DNA of 64,000 bases, from positions 367,788-431,787 of the forward strand of contig NTMA01000029.1 in NCBI GenBank assembly GCA_002917075.1. Direction: 5' to 3'. Below the pieces are notes generated by a model. The model was given only the letters and a program-made list of their open reading frames with translations, was not told the DNA's origin and did not search any database. The first letter of the stretch is position 1. The number at the start of each line of letters is the position of its first letter. This document shows, one piece after another, positions 10,098 through 20,680 of this stretch. The position numbers were made by a program, and so were the translations under genes. The DNA comes from Hawksworthiomyces lignivorus. Lineage: Eukaryota; Ascomycota; Sordariomycetes; Ophiostomatales; Ophiostomataceae.

Positions 10098-13000
10098 CTA
10101 ATGTATTGTGTAAGCAGGCCACCCTCTTCTTAGTTGTTTCTCACTGTTTCGCTCTTAATTATGTGGGGAGGGGAAGGGGCGAAAGCAATTAGGCACTGAA
10201 TTGGCCGCCTTTAGTTTAGGGGAAGTTTTTTAGGTGCGATGCTGGGGTGGGGGAAAAGAAAGGTGCGATAGAAGGCTGCAATCACGGTGTTATTGCGTTT
10301 TGTATCTGAGAAAGTAGCACATTTTCGCTAGTGAGAAGCAAAAGCAAAGACATCGAGAAGTGCCAAAAGCTTGAAAATTGGCAGTGACAAAACATTAAAG
10401 TAAGCGCGGACGGCGCAAAGCCAAGTAAGAGGGGTTCACGGCATGCTCTTGTATAATTTCTTACCCAGATCTGCTGGCAGCAAGAATAGCAGGGCCAGAT
10501 TTGGTTCTTCCAATCAGGGGATGACGACATGGCAGTTGAAGCCGCAAATCAAGATCGATGAAAACGCGGGTGAGGAACGACAAAAATGCCCAGTTAGGCA
10601 AAGAAAAGAAGGATCTAGATCAAGGAGCCATGCAATTGCAGCCTCTCTCCAAAAATGTCTTGGTAGGAGAAAGGCGAAGAGAATCAAAAGAAGGAGAAAC
10701 TTATGTCAAGAGAAGAATGAAGGAACGACGACGTTCTTACGACAGAAACGAAAGTACAGTCTGCTTAATCAATTAAACAGACGCAAACAGAAAGAATCTC
10801 CAAATCGCTTAGCGTGGAGACGACGCAATTGCAAAGAAGCAAGTTAAAAAGAGAAGAGAGAAAAAATCAATTAGAAGTTTAAAAAGCAGCCCCCCTCTGC
10901 TAAGTCGGTAGGGAAATAGACAGAGGCGCGTCCTTTCGAGCTACGAGGGCGATCATTAGGGGGACTTTAGACAGAGCGAAAGCAGCTGCAGGTTGAAGGC
11001 ATTGCTAGAGCCCACATCCAAATGCGGTAGTGGCGTCATTGGGTCTAACAGGCGGCCACTACTACTAATAGCCGGCACCGAAGTCGGCCGCTTGCCCGTC
11101 GCGATTTCCATTATTATGTCAAGACAATGAGCACTAAGCATACGACTTGCACTTCGCTTCGAGGAGGAACGGGGAAGGCAATAATTAAAGGGACGTTGAG
11201 GATTGAAGGGCTGCACAGAAGAAGCAGATAAAGTGAGAGAGTGATGAATGGTGAGCGTTTCATTCTTTGTTTATTACTCCCGTATTCGTTTTGGCTGCTC
11301 ACCGCCAACCCTGGTTGACTCGATTTCTCTTTTCCCTCCGGCATAGGTGTCTGCCGTTAATCCTATTTGGGCAAACCGGCGTAGTATGGTTGTTCTGAAT
11401 GCAGGGCTCAGTTTGCTGTTGCGACTCAATTTCTCATCTGCATCGTCATTTTCTCTCTTTTCTGCTTTTCGAAGCAAAATTTGCAACACAGAATCATGCT
11501 TTTGACATAAAAAAGAGAGTCTCGTATCACGGAGAAGACACACTCCGAAAAAATAATCCAGGTAGCCTTTTCTTAGACTCCTCTTCTATTCGCTAGCCGT
11601 CCTTCCGCCACCTCCATCCTTTGATATTTCCTGGTGAATTTTCATCTTTCCCGCAGTATCTTTTAGCACGGGCTGTCTGTACTCCAAGCGGAGAAGCGGT
11701 CCAAATGCAAGGGTCCCTCACGGTCGAGCCGCCTGCTGGTCCCGTTTCGTGACCCTTACATAGCATCCCCGCGCCAATGACAGCGAGCTTTCCAACGTCA
11801 CCCCCACATCTCGTGTGCAGCAAGACACTGGTGGACGAGCTCTGGATGAACTTTGCATTCCTCGGCTGCATTACGCAAGTCACGGTGTATGTCCAGTGAG
11901 AGAAAAGCACAAGATGGAAGAGGCAAAACAGAGATGTGAGCAAGTGGAAAGAATAAGAGCTAGCAGCAATAACGCAGTCTAGATCCCCGACCACGGGACC
12001 GATGATCACTGCTACAATTCTGCGTGAACCCGAAGATGGTGTAGCCGTCGAAACCGTAGAGACAAGGATGGGGGGCCATTAGAAAGGCCAGGAAATGAAG
12101 CAACGCAAGAATACGAGGATAAAAAGAAGCCACCGCGGGAAACGATCTTAGATTGAAAGGCAATGGGCGGCAAACATGGCGGGCACGCGGGTTCTAAGAG
12201 CAGCGGGTCGCTGGCATCAAAGCGAAGACCACGTAGTGAAGTGCAAGGTGAATATACGTGCTATGTATCTCAGACGTTCGACGGAGAAAAATATTAGCCA
12301 ACTGCGTATCATGCATTATGTGTCCCACTTTGATTTCAATGGTGCTGTTCCTTCTGTGCAGCACTTTCCCTGACTTTCATTCACATCCTCAAACAGCGAC
12401 ACAATTGGTTGCTGCAGCTTGGCTCGGCAAAAGAGCCGACGCCGTAACTCCCTTGAGCATTTCCCCGGCCGCAAAGGAGGGTCAGCTGGCCACTTCTAGG
12501 AAGTCGAGCCGTACAGATATGCTCACTTCAACGAGTTACTGTAACGCAATACGAGAGAAAGATAAGGCTAGAGAAAAAGCCTATAGCAACGCTGGAGAAG
12601 GCTAGGAAATGTGATCCTCGAACTCACAACAAGGTCTATTTCTTACATTTTGCATGTAACAGCGTGACCGTTGTTCGTAATCTTTCTCGAATACTTGAAT
12701 CACTCGCCATGGAGATCATATACGGTGCGCAGCCAACCGGGGCCGAAGGAAAGGCCACAAATGCAGCGGGATCATTCGATACCATTCAATACTAAGAGTC
12801 TCGTCTCTTTGCATTCACTCACCTGGGCTGTAGTGTGCATAAAATACGTATTCTAGCCAGCCCCCCTAAAAGGCGCAGAGCAGTCTAGAGAACTAGGCAA
12901 GTTAGGAGATGTGGCAATGAGGACAATGCATACGACATATATTTGTGTTCGAATGCTAATCTTCAGAAACAAAAGCTGATGATGACAAAATGCAATTATA

Positions 13001-13323
13001 ACATAAACAAGCAGCCCTTTTACTTACACCGGACGCCAGAAATCCTATCTCCAAGCAAACGTAAACAAGAGCTGAAACCCCGATGCATGTTCCATACGTA
13101 TCTGCCTTCCGATTTTGGTTCCTTATTAATATTCACCTTCACTTTCTTGGTTCCCTTTTTTCATTTTCGTTAGCAAAGGCTAGCGAATCCGTTCCCTAAA
13201 ATGTAAGGACTCAGAATATCTAAGCCTCCCGGCTAAAATCAAAGATGCACATGTCAATTAGTTGCCGAAAAAAAATTTCAGCGGCCCTTCAATGCTCAGA
13301 CAACGCCACAGTGGCTGCTAGTG
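10098..13323. other. long intergenic region; missing 5' exon(s) of the ABC gene
   Basis: About 3.2 kb with only short open frames. The first exon or exons of the ABC transporter should lie within the first few hundred bases upstream of 10097, but I could not fix an ATG-plus-donor with confidence. Purine/pyrimidine-biased tracts at about 10540-10880 open frames by composition only. The minus-strand open frame at 11593-12009 starts at a GTG and looks fortuitous. Confidence 0.45.
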
Positions 13324-14376
13324 TCACCGGTAGCCAGGAGACGTCCAGCTTTGTGGCCCGTGTGGACCATGTGGCTGATAGGCCGTATTGATTGTCGAAC
13401 GCAACGGAGTCGCAGGCATCTCTACCGGCATATGCGGCTGCTCCTGGGCCGGAAGCTCATACATGCCTTCGTGTGGCTGCTGCTGCTGTCCACCCGTCGC
13501 CCAAGCAGTCAGGTATGGATCCTGCGACACATTACTCCCTTGCTGCCATTTGGCGTCTGCGCTTGGGTCTGCTCCGGTGGCCTTCCAGTCATATGTGTTG
13601 TTGTTCGATAAATGCGACAGCTCAGTGCCGCTACCACCACCACCGTCTCTACCGAGGCCGGCACCAACGCTACCAATACCCCCGCCGCCAAACTTGTCTT
13701 GGCCAAGCATCGGATGGTTCTCTTCGCTCGTCTGCCGGTGGCGTCGATACCGAATGATAAGAAACACAGAGGCGGCAATGATAGCAACGGCCGCGACGCA
13801 GGCGCCGGCTATTATGCCCACTTTGGCCGTGCTGGACATACCATTGTCGTTGTTATTGTTGCCGCCACCATTCGTGCCCGTGCCCGTCGACGCACCACCA
13901 GTGCTTGTCGTTGTTATCGTAACACCGCTCTCAACCGTCGTGATTGTCGTAACAGACGCCGTTTGGGAATGTGAGGTTGATGTCGGCTTTGTCGTTGTCG
14001 GTTGGATTGAAGAACTTAGTGTGCCGTTGCCAGCAAGCAAAAAGTCTTTCTGAGAGACAGTGAGAGGCGTGTTACTAAAGGAGCAGGCTGATGCCATGGT
14101 AGTGTACACGGTTTCGAGGTCGACCGAGTCGGATTTGCCGATACATTCGGCGGCAGCGAGGACAAAGTTACCATCGTTGCTGCAGAGGCACAAGTTCATT
14201 TCGGTGACGGTATCACCACTGCAGCTGCTTGCATTAGCGGCCTGAGACAAACAGGATCGAGCTCCTTCGGGATAAGCATCAAAGTTGTTGGTGAAGGCGG
14301 CAAGGGCGGTAGATTGGAAGGCTAGCCACACGGCAATAGCTGGTAGAAGCCCTCCATGTCGTCTGTGGTGAGCCAT
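13324..14376 (-). CDS. single-pass cell-surface protein with CFEM-like cysteine domain
   Basis: Single-exon gene of 350 residues. I chose the ATG at 14376 (MAHHRRHGG) over the upstream frame extension because it is followed by a signal peptide (LLPAIAVWLAFQSTALA). The mature N-terminus is a small cysteine domain with six cysteines (RSC, SSC, NLCLC, AEC, SAC), resembling the fungal CFEM/WSC-type surface modules but too short for a firm family call. A Ser/Thr-rich stalk follows, then a transmembrane helix at about residues 185-209 (AGACVAAVAIIAASVFLII) stopped by RYRRHRQ. The cytosolic tail is Gly-rich, then Gln/His/Pro-rich. This architecture is that of cell-wall stress sensors or adhesin-like proteins. 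The signalling role is inferred from architecture only. Confidence 0.8.
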   Translation of the reverse strand: MAHHRRHGGLLPAIAVWLAFQSTALAAFTNNFDAYPEGARSCLSQAANASSCSGDTVTEMNLCLCSNDGNFVLAAAECIGKSDSVDLETVYTTMASACSFSNTPLTVSQKDFLLAGNGTLSSSIQPTTTKPTSTSHSQTASVTTITTVESGVTITTTSTGGASTGTGTNGGGNNNNDNGMSSTAKVGIIAGACVAAVAIIAASVFLIIRYRRHRQTSEENHPMLGQDKFGGGGIGSVGAGLGRDGGGGSGTELSHLSNNNTYDWKATGADPSADAKWQQGSNVSQDPYLTAWATGGQQQQPHEGMYELPAQEQPHMPVEMPATPLRSTINTAYQPHGPHGPQSWTSPGYR

Positions 14377-15452
14377 CTTGAAGCGCAGATTTGTTTCCCC
14401 CGTAGAGCTGTATTCAGTCGTATCGCGTATGGCCTCCCTGGCAAGGGACTCGACTTTTTTCGCGTGAGGATAAGCGGGGTCCCAGAAAAGGGGTAATGCG
14501 AAGCCTGATGGCTGCAATTAGGTGCGATATCGCCAAACAGGAATTCGTCTGTAGTATATAGCGACGAAAGATGATGGCTTTTGATGAAGACGCTGAGAAG
14601 GCGTGAGTTTTTTTCAGCCGCAGTTCAATCTGGATTGCGGATACCCTGCCAAATGGGAAAGAACGAGACGAACGATAGTGTTGAGCGCCAAAAATGGAAG
14701 AGCTAACGAGAAAAGGCGAAACGTAAAACGAACGACAGCAAAAGCCTTATGCGACGATTTAACGAAAGGAATTGAAGAGGGTCTTTAGCAGATGAAATGG
14801 TGAATAGCGAATAAATCGAGAAATGAAAGAAAACGAAGATAACGCGAAAGAGAGAGAAAAAAAGGAAGCCCGATCAGACAAGAAATCAAGGTTGTCCTTC
14901 CAAGGAAGATCGTTGCGGCTGAGCCATCCGCTTCTGCTCTCAGTATTTTGCACGCTTGCTATGGTTCTCTAGCCAAGCAGCCAAGCAGCCAAGGAACCAA
15001 GCCAGACTGGCGAGTTCTTTCTTACCTACTGGTCGAGGAATGAGGACCAACGACCAATATGCAAGCTAGTCCGTTTCGGGACGGAAATGGGGTGGGACGC
15101 CTCAGCCACAAGCCTTTTCCCCTGCTGGCAAATCTGTATTACATTGAAATTAGAAGGTCCTGCTCGTGTAGCAAACTCCCTTGCACTTTTCCGTCAGCTT
15201 ATGCGTAGGGTTTATTTGTGTGAGAAGGCGAACGGGTGGCTGCAGGAAAGTCTCTGGGGGACTCGGTCAGTGGAAAAGAAGGAACGTTCTATGTCAGTGA
15301 AGGAAGCGAAAAGAACAGCACATGGCTTTCTGTCATGAGCAAGAGCGCAAGAAGGAAAGATTGTTTCGTCAATTAATGTCCCTATGTCCTCTTAGTCTGA
15401 GCTCTGGTGCCGAAAACACCTCGTCCAAGCCTTGTGAGCTGGTATTAAGTAA
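14377..15452. other. intergenic; promoter side of the surface-protein gene
   Basis: No convincing ORF. Contains a short imperfect AGCCAAGC direct repeat at about 14972-15004 and A/G-rich stretches near 14690-14870. Presumably holds the promoter of the leftward surface-protein gene. Confidence 0.45.
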
Positions 15453-15595
15453 TACGAGGTGTACAGGGGTAATAATTGTTATTTTGTTACCTGTGTTTTA
15501 GTATGGGATGCTAGAATCTTCAGTGCTATTCTGGGCACTTCGATCTCTAAAAAGATACAACCCAATTAACAATTATTACCCCTGTACACCTCGTA
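15453..15595. mobile_element. 143-bp inverted-repeat element (MITE), Tc1/mariner-type by TA ends
   Basis: Two perfect 28-bp inverted repeats, 15453-15480 and 15568-15595, flank an 87-bp AT-rich core with no ORF. Each repeat begins with TA followed by CGAGGTGTACAGGGG, so the element can be read as a 139-bp MITE with 26-bp terminal repeats flanked by a TA target-site duplication, as expected for Tc1/mariner/pogo superfamily elements. It is too short to encode a transposase and is therefore non-autonomous. The perfection of the repeats suggests recent insertion. Family assignment rests only on the TA ends. Confidence 0.85.
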
Positions 15596-15802
15596 CTCCC
15601 ACAAGGCTAAAAAATCGATCTTTTTTTAGCACATCGCCCCCCTCCCACCCCCCAGAACAAGCTGTCGGGCTGTGCCTCTAGCCTTAATGATATTGGGGAT
15701 CAGTCGATCTTGTTTCTGATCCCATCCAATTCGTGGGGACGCCCAATCGACCCAAACTACTGCTCCTCCTCCTTCGCATCCGCAAAGAAATCTTCAAAAC
15801 TT

Positions 15803-16818
15803 TCAGCAACCCTGTTTGAAAAGTCCGACCACTGCGACAGGTTCTTCCTTCGCCGTAGCCTGGAAAATAGAGTTGATCTTGTCAAGGACAGCCGCTGTTA
15901 GAATATCACGTCCTCGGTCTCGATAACTACTTGGTGTTCCTAGCTCAACGGTAAACAGTCGGTGGCTTTCAATTAAGACGATTGCGCCCGTCTCCGGTGC
16001 TCGCACGAATGTGAAATACCGGGGTGGATCGTGTCTCGGTGCACTGGAAGAGGTCGACAGCTTGACAGTACTATCCGCAAACTTTAGTTTCGGCTCGCCC
16101 CAGGTGCCGGTTGTCACGGTCTTACGGTAGGCTTTTTGTAGATCGCTGGCCCGCTTGAGAATAGACGACCTAGTGATCAAGCTGGCACTGCTGCAGTCCA
16201 AGCGAAGCTTATCGATGGTACTACCTGGTTCTTCCGTCGCAAGTTAGGATGTCCAACTCTTTTACTTTGCTCTATTCAGTTTTGTCCAGTTCTTTCTTCT
16301 CAATGTGCTTTCCGTTTGTTTCCCTTCATGACTCTTCCTGAAAAGAGAGCATACTCACGCATTGCGTCGTCAAGATGGCAGTTAAAGACGGCATGCAGAA
16401 ATGCATAAACATCAGGTATCTGCCGGATGTCCTGGTTCAAACGAATGATGCCAGAATTCTCAGCGTTGTCTGAAGAATTCTCGACAGCACTGCTCTGTTC
16501 CCGTGGTGTGGTTACAGCGAAGACGATAGCATGGCATGGTGGCAAAATGCCTGGAGATGCTGTAGGACTGAGAGCAAAGTTCGTGATATCAACAAAGTTG
16601 ATGTCGGCTGATATCCCAACAGCATGTGCAAGGTCACTAAAGGCGAAGGCTGTATCTTCGATCTGGTGACAACCGGCAAAAGCAGTACCTGCCATGGTTG
16701 CCTTAGTACAGAATTCAGTTCTGACTGTCAATGAAGTGAATATGCCGAATAGATTCTGCTCTTTATCAACCGAATTGAGATTATGTGAAAGAGAAGATCC
16801 TATGCCAAAGGGAAGCAT
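15803..16818 (-). CDS. unrecognised two-exon protein, ends uncertain (possibly damaged)
   Basis: Exon 16359-16818 joins 15803-16224 through an intron with a GTGAGT donor, a CTAAC branch and an ACCAG acceptor, in phase 1. This gives 293 residues from ATG 16818 (MLPFGIGSS). Protein-like segments include GIIRLNQDIRQIPDVYAF, KLRLDCSSASLITR and RYFTFVRAPETGAIV. I do not recognise a family; there is no signal peptide or membrane helix. Both ends are odd. Upstream, a different frame (16821-16928) encodes a plausible 35-residue start (MGYPTESAATSVGIGG) with no donor linking it. Downstream, a +1 frame encodes a convincing tail (QWSDFSNRVAESFEDFF) ending at 15757, but no clean donor of the right phase joins it. 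Either an intron was missed at each end, or the gene carries frameshifts. It lies about 160-200 bp from the MITE. Confidence 0.5.
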
Positions 16819-16928
16819 GCCTAGGATTGTTGAAAATTTGCCATATGCTGATCATTCAGACCAATTTGGAAGGCACGGCAACCCCCGATGCCAACGGAGG
16901 TTGCTGCAGATTCCGTAGGATAGCCCAT

Positions 16929-19397
16929 TGCGCGCGTTGCTCCTTCCTTCTCAAACAAAACGCATAGTATACTGCTTTATGAATATGTGCAATTATGCGG
17001 GTTGATAGAATAGCGAGAAAGTCGTGACAAGCTGTTGAGAACAGAACGCATGAGGTCCGATGTTCATGGTTAAGATCTCGAAAGTCCTGCAAAATATAAA
17101 TTGATCACGAAAATGACCAGCTGCAGTATGCCGGTGTAAACAGCAAATTTCAGCTACCTTTAAGCCACATTTCATCCATCTTAGTTGGTTTGTATGCACG
17201 TATACCCAGTCCCTTCCTCAATTTTTTCTATCCTGTCGCGCTGATGTCACGTTGATCTCTGACTGGAGGTGATTCTGGCGGCTACTAGTCATCGTCGGTC
17301 AATATGGCATCCGTAAACAGAGAAATGCCGACCGAGACCAAGTAGAGGCCAAGTTTGCCGTATCGGTAATTTACGAACAATTCAATGTGACAAAGGCTCT
17401 TACGGAAGTTTGGAAGATAGCCAAACGGAACCTTTTCACAGTCCCATGTGATTCGAGACCACATGAGCGTCGTTTTGTCCAGGGTCGGTCTTCTTTATCT
17501 TTTCTGGAAAAGGTCCGCCTATCGTACATCTTCCAAAGCTTTTGGGAACTTTCTCTTGGCACTTTCTAGAGGCCATCTTCAAAAGTGAAGCTACTGGCCA
17601 AGTCACAGTAGTTTATTTTTGGCACTTTCTTACTGCTACTAAAATGATGTGAATGCATGGCCACCGCGATTCTCGGCGGCTGGTAAGGCTTAGTGATTGG
17701 TCACGTCTGCTGGAGACTAGGCCTAGGTTGGTCAAAGGTGTGACCAATTCGTGGACGTGGACGGGTGCTAGCATGGCCCTTGAAAATTGAAATATTGGCC
17801 CCCGTCGCTATTGCAGCCAAAAACTCTCCAATCCAAGCGGAGAGACAGCAAAGGTAATGAAAGAAGAAAAGACAGAGAGGAAAATACGAAGTAAACCTGC
17901 AAGAGAGGAGCCATTGCTGTTGAGAACATAGACAGAAGACTTTCAAACCGAAAATCACTGTTCTTGGGAGCCACTGAAAAGCTTGTTTCAATTTGGCAGT
18001 AAACACGGAGATCGGAAGCTGGGCTGTTTTGGTTTGAACCTCCAAAAGTGGCACCACGATGCCTCCTTCACCGTACTTGGCACAATACCCAAATTTGACA
18101 AGGTGGCAGGCAATATTGGTACGCTACTGCTAGGTGATAGCGCTATGCAACTTTTACTCCAGCTTTTCCTTTCGATGCAAGAGGAAAGCAGCGCAATTTA
18201 GCGAACAATCACATCACTCATTGCCGTGATGAGAATGTGAAGAGAAGCAGAAGGTCACAACAACTCGGTCAAAAGAGCCGTTCATCATCCGACGACACAA
18301 AGAAACTGTCCGAGTACATGCGGCCAAGCCTACAAGCTACAGAAGTCTGCCACAATGAATGGGATGACATCGTTATGCTAAGCTTTTTACTCCATCCCTT
18401 TTCTCTTCCTTGTGCCTCGCTTTGACCCGACGTTCCACAATACCGTCTCACACAGCCATATAGAGAGAGATAACAGATAGGAGAAGAACAAAGGCAGACC
18501 AAGAACAAGTGGGAAGATTGAAGCGTTTTGGGTTCCTATTATTTATTTTGCTCCAATTCTTACCTGTAGTGCGGCGGAACTGCGTATGCGGTACGAGTGA
18601 AGTGGGAGATCAGCTGGTCCTGAGACAGCTTTTGTAAGAGAGCCTGGCCGCATTGGTTCACTAGTGGGTCCCATTTTGGTGTGGGTGGCAGGCGGGTCGT
18701 GAAGTCCCCTGCCCCTTTCCCACTTTGTCATTCGCTCTTGTAAGATCGTCATGCGCGGCTGGCGAAAGATACCTTGCTTCTTTTTTGCAGGCGAAGCCAT
18801 CATAGATTCTCGTGTATTGGACGGAGGGGTTTTGATCGAGTCTTCCGAGTGGTGAGACGCTTCAAACGACAGGACAAGGGTAGAGTAGGGGAAAGTGGGC
18901 AGAGGTGAGTCTGTCAACGAAGAAGACGAGACACAACATGGGAAAGAGATTGAGAAAACCGCATTTCGCAAGAATGCCATATTTCCTTCACACGCGGCCT
19001 CCTCCTTTCCTCTCTGTCTCTTCTATTTGTTCCTCTTTTCTCTTTCTCTTCCCTTTTCTTTTTCTCCTTCTTGTCACCCTCCTTTCTCGTCATCTTTTCC
19101 TATCCCCATTCGCTTCCTTCTTGACTGGCCGTGGAGCGGTCATCAATTGCTGGTCAATACTTCGTTCACTTCTTACCTTTCACTTCTTCTCTGTTCTTTC
19201 TGTGTTCATTTTTTTCTGTTACTTCATTTATAATATTCTTTGTTTTTGTTCGAGTAGAGTAGACCAAGAAGCCAACAAGATCTTGCCAAGAAAGCCGAGG
19301 CCGCAAAAGATTCAGGACCTATATCGTCAATCTCAAAGAAAGAAAGCTTCTTCAGTATCACGCCAGCCACAAACTCTCCTGCCAATACGCCGTCAAA
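16929..19397. other. intergenic, pyrimidine-rich promoter on the right
   Basis: No gene that I can support. Minus-strand open frames at 17701-18057 and 18543-18980 lack recognisable motifs and look fortuitous. The right end, about 18985-19110, is a strongly CT-biased tract leading into the small membrane-protein gene. Confidence 0.45.
18985..19110 (+). promoter_or_regulatory. CT-rich promoter/leader tract
   Basis: About 125 bases of nearly uninterrupted C/T-rich sequence (runs such as CTCTTTTCTCTTTCTCTTCC), ending roughly 290 bp before the ATG of the 88-residue membrane protein. Long pyrimidine tracts of this kind are a known promoter feature just upstream of transcription starts in filamentous fungi; the function here is inferred from position. 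Confidence 0.45.
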
Positions 19398-19664
19398 ATG
19401 GGTCAGCATTTCTCGCATCCCTTTCCCGACGAGTCGAAGGATGTTATCAGCGCTCCCGATGCCTTCAATGAGCTCGTCCTCGCCATCGCCTGGGCCGGTT
19501 CGGTTTATGCAATCGGTATGATCTTTACCACATGCCAGATCATCGACCGGTGGCGCGGGCCGCGTGACGACAACCCAACCAACTTTTTCTCTGTGTTGGG
19601 GGCGCTCATATTATCGATCGCATGGCCAGCAGTGCTCATTATTCTGGCATTCAACAACAATTAG
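19398..19664 (+). CDS. small two-helix membrane protein, 88 residues
   Basis: Single-exon ORF starting at an ATG in a good fungal context (GTCAAAATGG). Residues about 24-46 (AFNELVLAIAWAGSVYAIGM and onward) and 65-85 (VLGALILSIAWPAVLIILAF) form two hydrophobic helices. They are separated by a short charged loop (IIDRWRGPRDDNP), with both termini polar. There is no signal peptide or cysteine pattern. The repeated LxxAIxWAG / LSIAWPA pattern in the two helices suggests a hairpin. The family is unknown to me; membrane localisation follows from hydropathy. The long pyrimidine-rich leader and the clean codon use argue that it is real. Confidence 0.7.
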   Translation: MGQHFSHPFPDESKDVISAPDAFNELVLAIAWAGSVYAIGMIFTTCQIIDRWRGPRDDNPTNFFSVLGALILSIAWPAVLIILAFNNN

Positions 19665-20680
19665 GGAAGAATCTTGTTTGGGATAGAGTCCGTCCGAGAG
19701 CGTGGCAGCCAACAAAATCAGGTCTACGACACGACCACTTCCAACACGAACGAGCGGGAATTGTTACAATGAATTAAACAGAAAAAAAAATTGCTATTGT
19801 CCGCCTAGCATCAGATGGATCGAATCAACTACGACCTAGAGCTCGTCTACCGTTATTAGACCGCCAATGCCAGCCGATCGGTTGGGAAAGGGCCACTATA
19901 TCTATCCAGATGTACGACCAAGACACAAAGCGACACCGGGATGACAGTGTAAATACAGTGAAGATGGAGAAAGAAGGAAGTCTGAAGGAATTTGAACACG
20001 GGAAATCTCATGTCCCGACAAACAAGCGAACTCTATTTTTTTATATTGATTTTCATCCATATTTTTCATTTCATTTTTCATTTTTGAACCATTTCTATGG
20101 TCTCTTTCGGCTAGCTTTTGGACCCACACGCTGTCTGGACTTGGGACAAAGGTGTTATGAGATAAAGCAAAGCAGACAAGCCCAACTATCTACATAGAAT
20201 CTTCTAGGTATCATGTTGCAATAGACAGTTTGGGTTGCTCTTCTGCAGTTTTATTTGCGTCCCGCAGAAAGTCATATTGAAAACGTGAACTTACCACTAG
20301 CATGTGAATTAATTTGCTTTTTTCCAGCAACTCGAAGAAATGGGATGGTACAAAATCTTGAGCCATGGCCGACCCCATTTTCTACAAGAAATGAAGGCCC
20401 TTCTCTTCCTCTTGATTACGGGTTTCAGTTGTTTGCCATCCCAAAATTATTTCGAAACATCCCCTTAAGTTGACAGTTCTCTCTTCTCGATTGGGATGGG
20501 GGCCCGAACACCGTTTCTGGTAAAATCTCCTAGCCTGTGTTTTATCGCAGTGGGGTCTTCCTGGCGCAAGCAACTCCACCACCATTTCACTACTGAGCCT
20601 CATCCGACTTTGTTACGGCTTCCAACCCGGCCCGCCCTTTTTTCGGATTGAAAGACGTTGATTCATTAAAGGCGGACACT
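19665..20680. other. intergenic spacer
   Basis: Presumed 3' UTR of the small membrane protein and promoter of the MDR oxidoreductase. Only short open frames, all low-complexity (A-run near 19781-19790, T/A-rich 20030-20090). No RNA gene seen. Confidence 0.45.

Noticed and set aside
11593..12009. 138-codon minus-strand frame
   Set aside because: Begins with GTG, not ATG; mixed hydrophobic and basic composition without a recognisable fold.
12600..12690. possible minus-strand tRNA T-arm (GTTCGAGGATC)
   Set aside because: No matching acceptor or anticodon stems could be paired upstream.
18543..18980. 145-codon minus-strand ORF divergent to the small membrane protein
   Set aside because: No signal, domain or convincing composition; lies in the presumed promoter.
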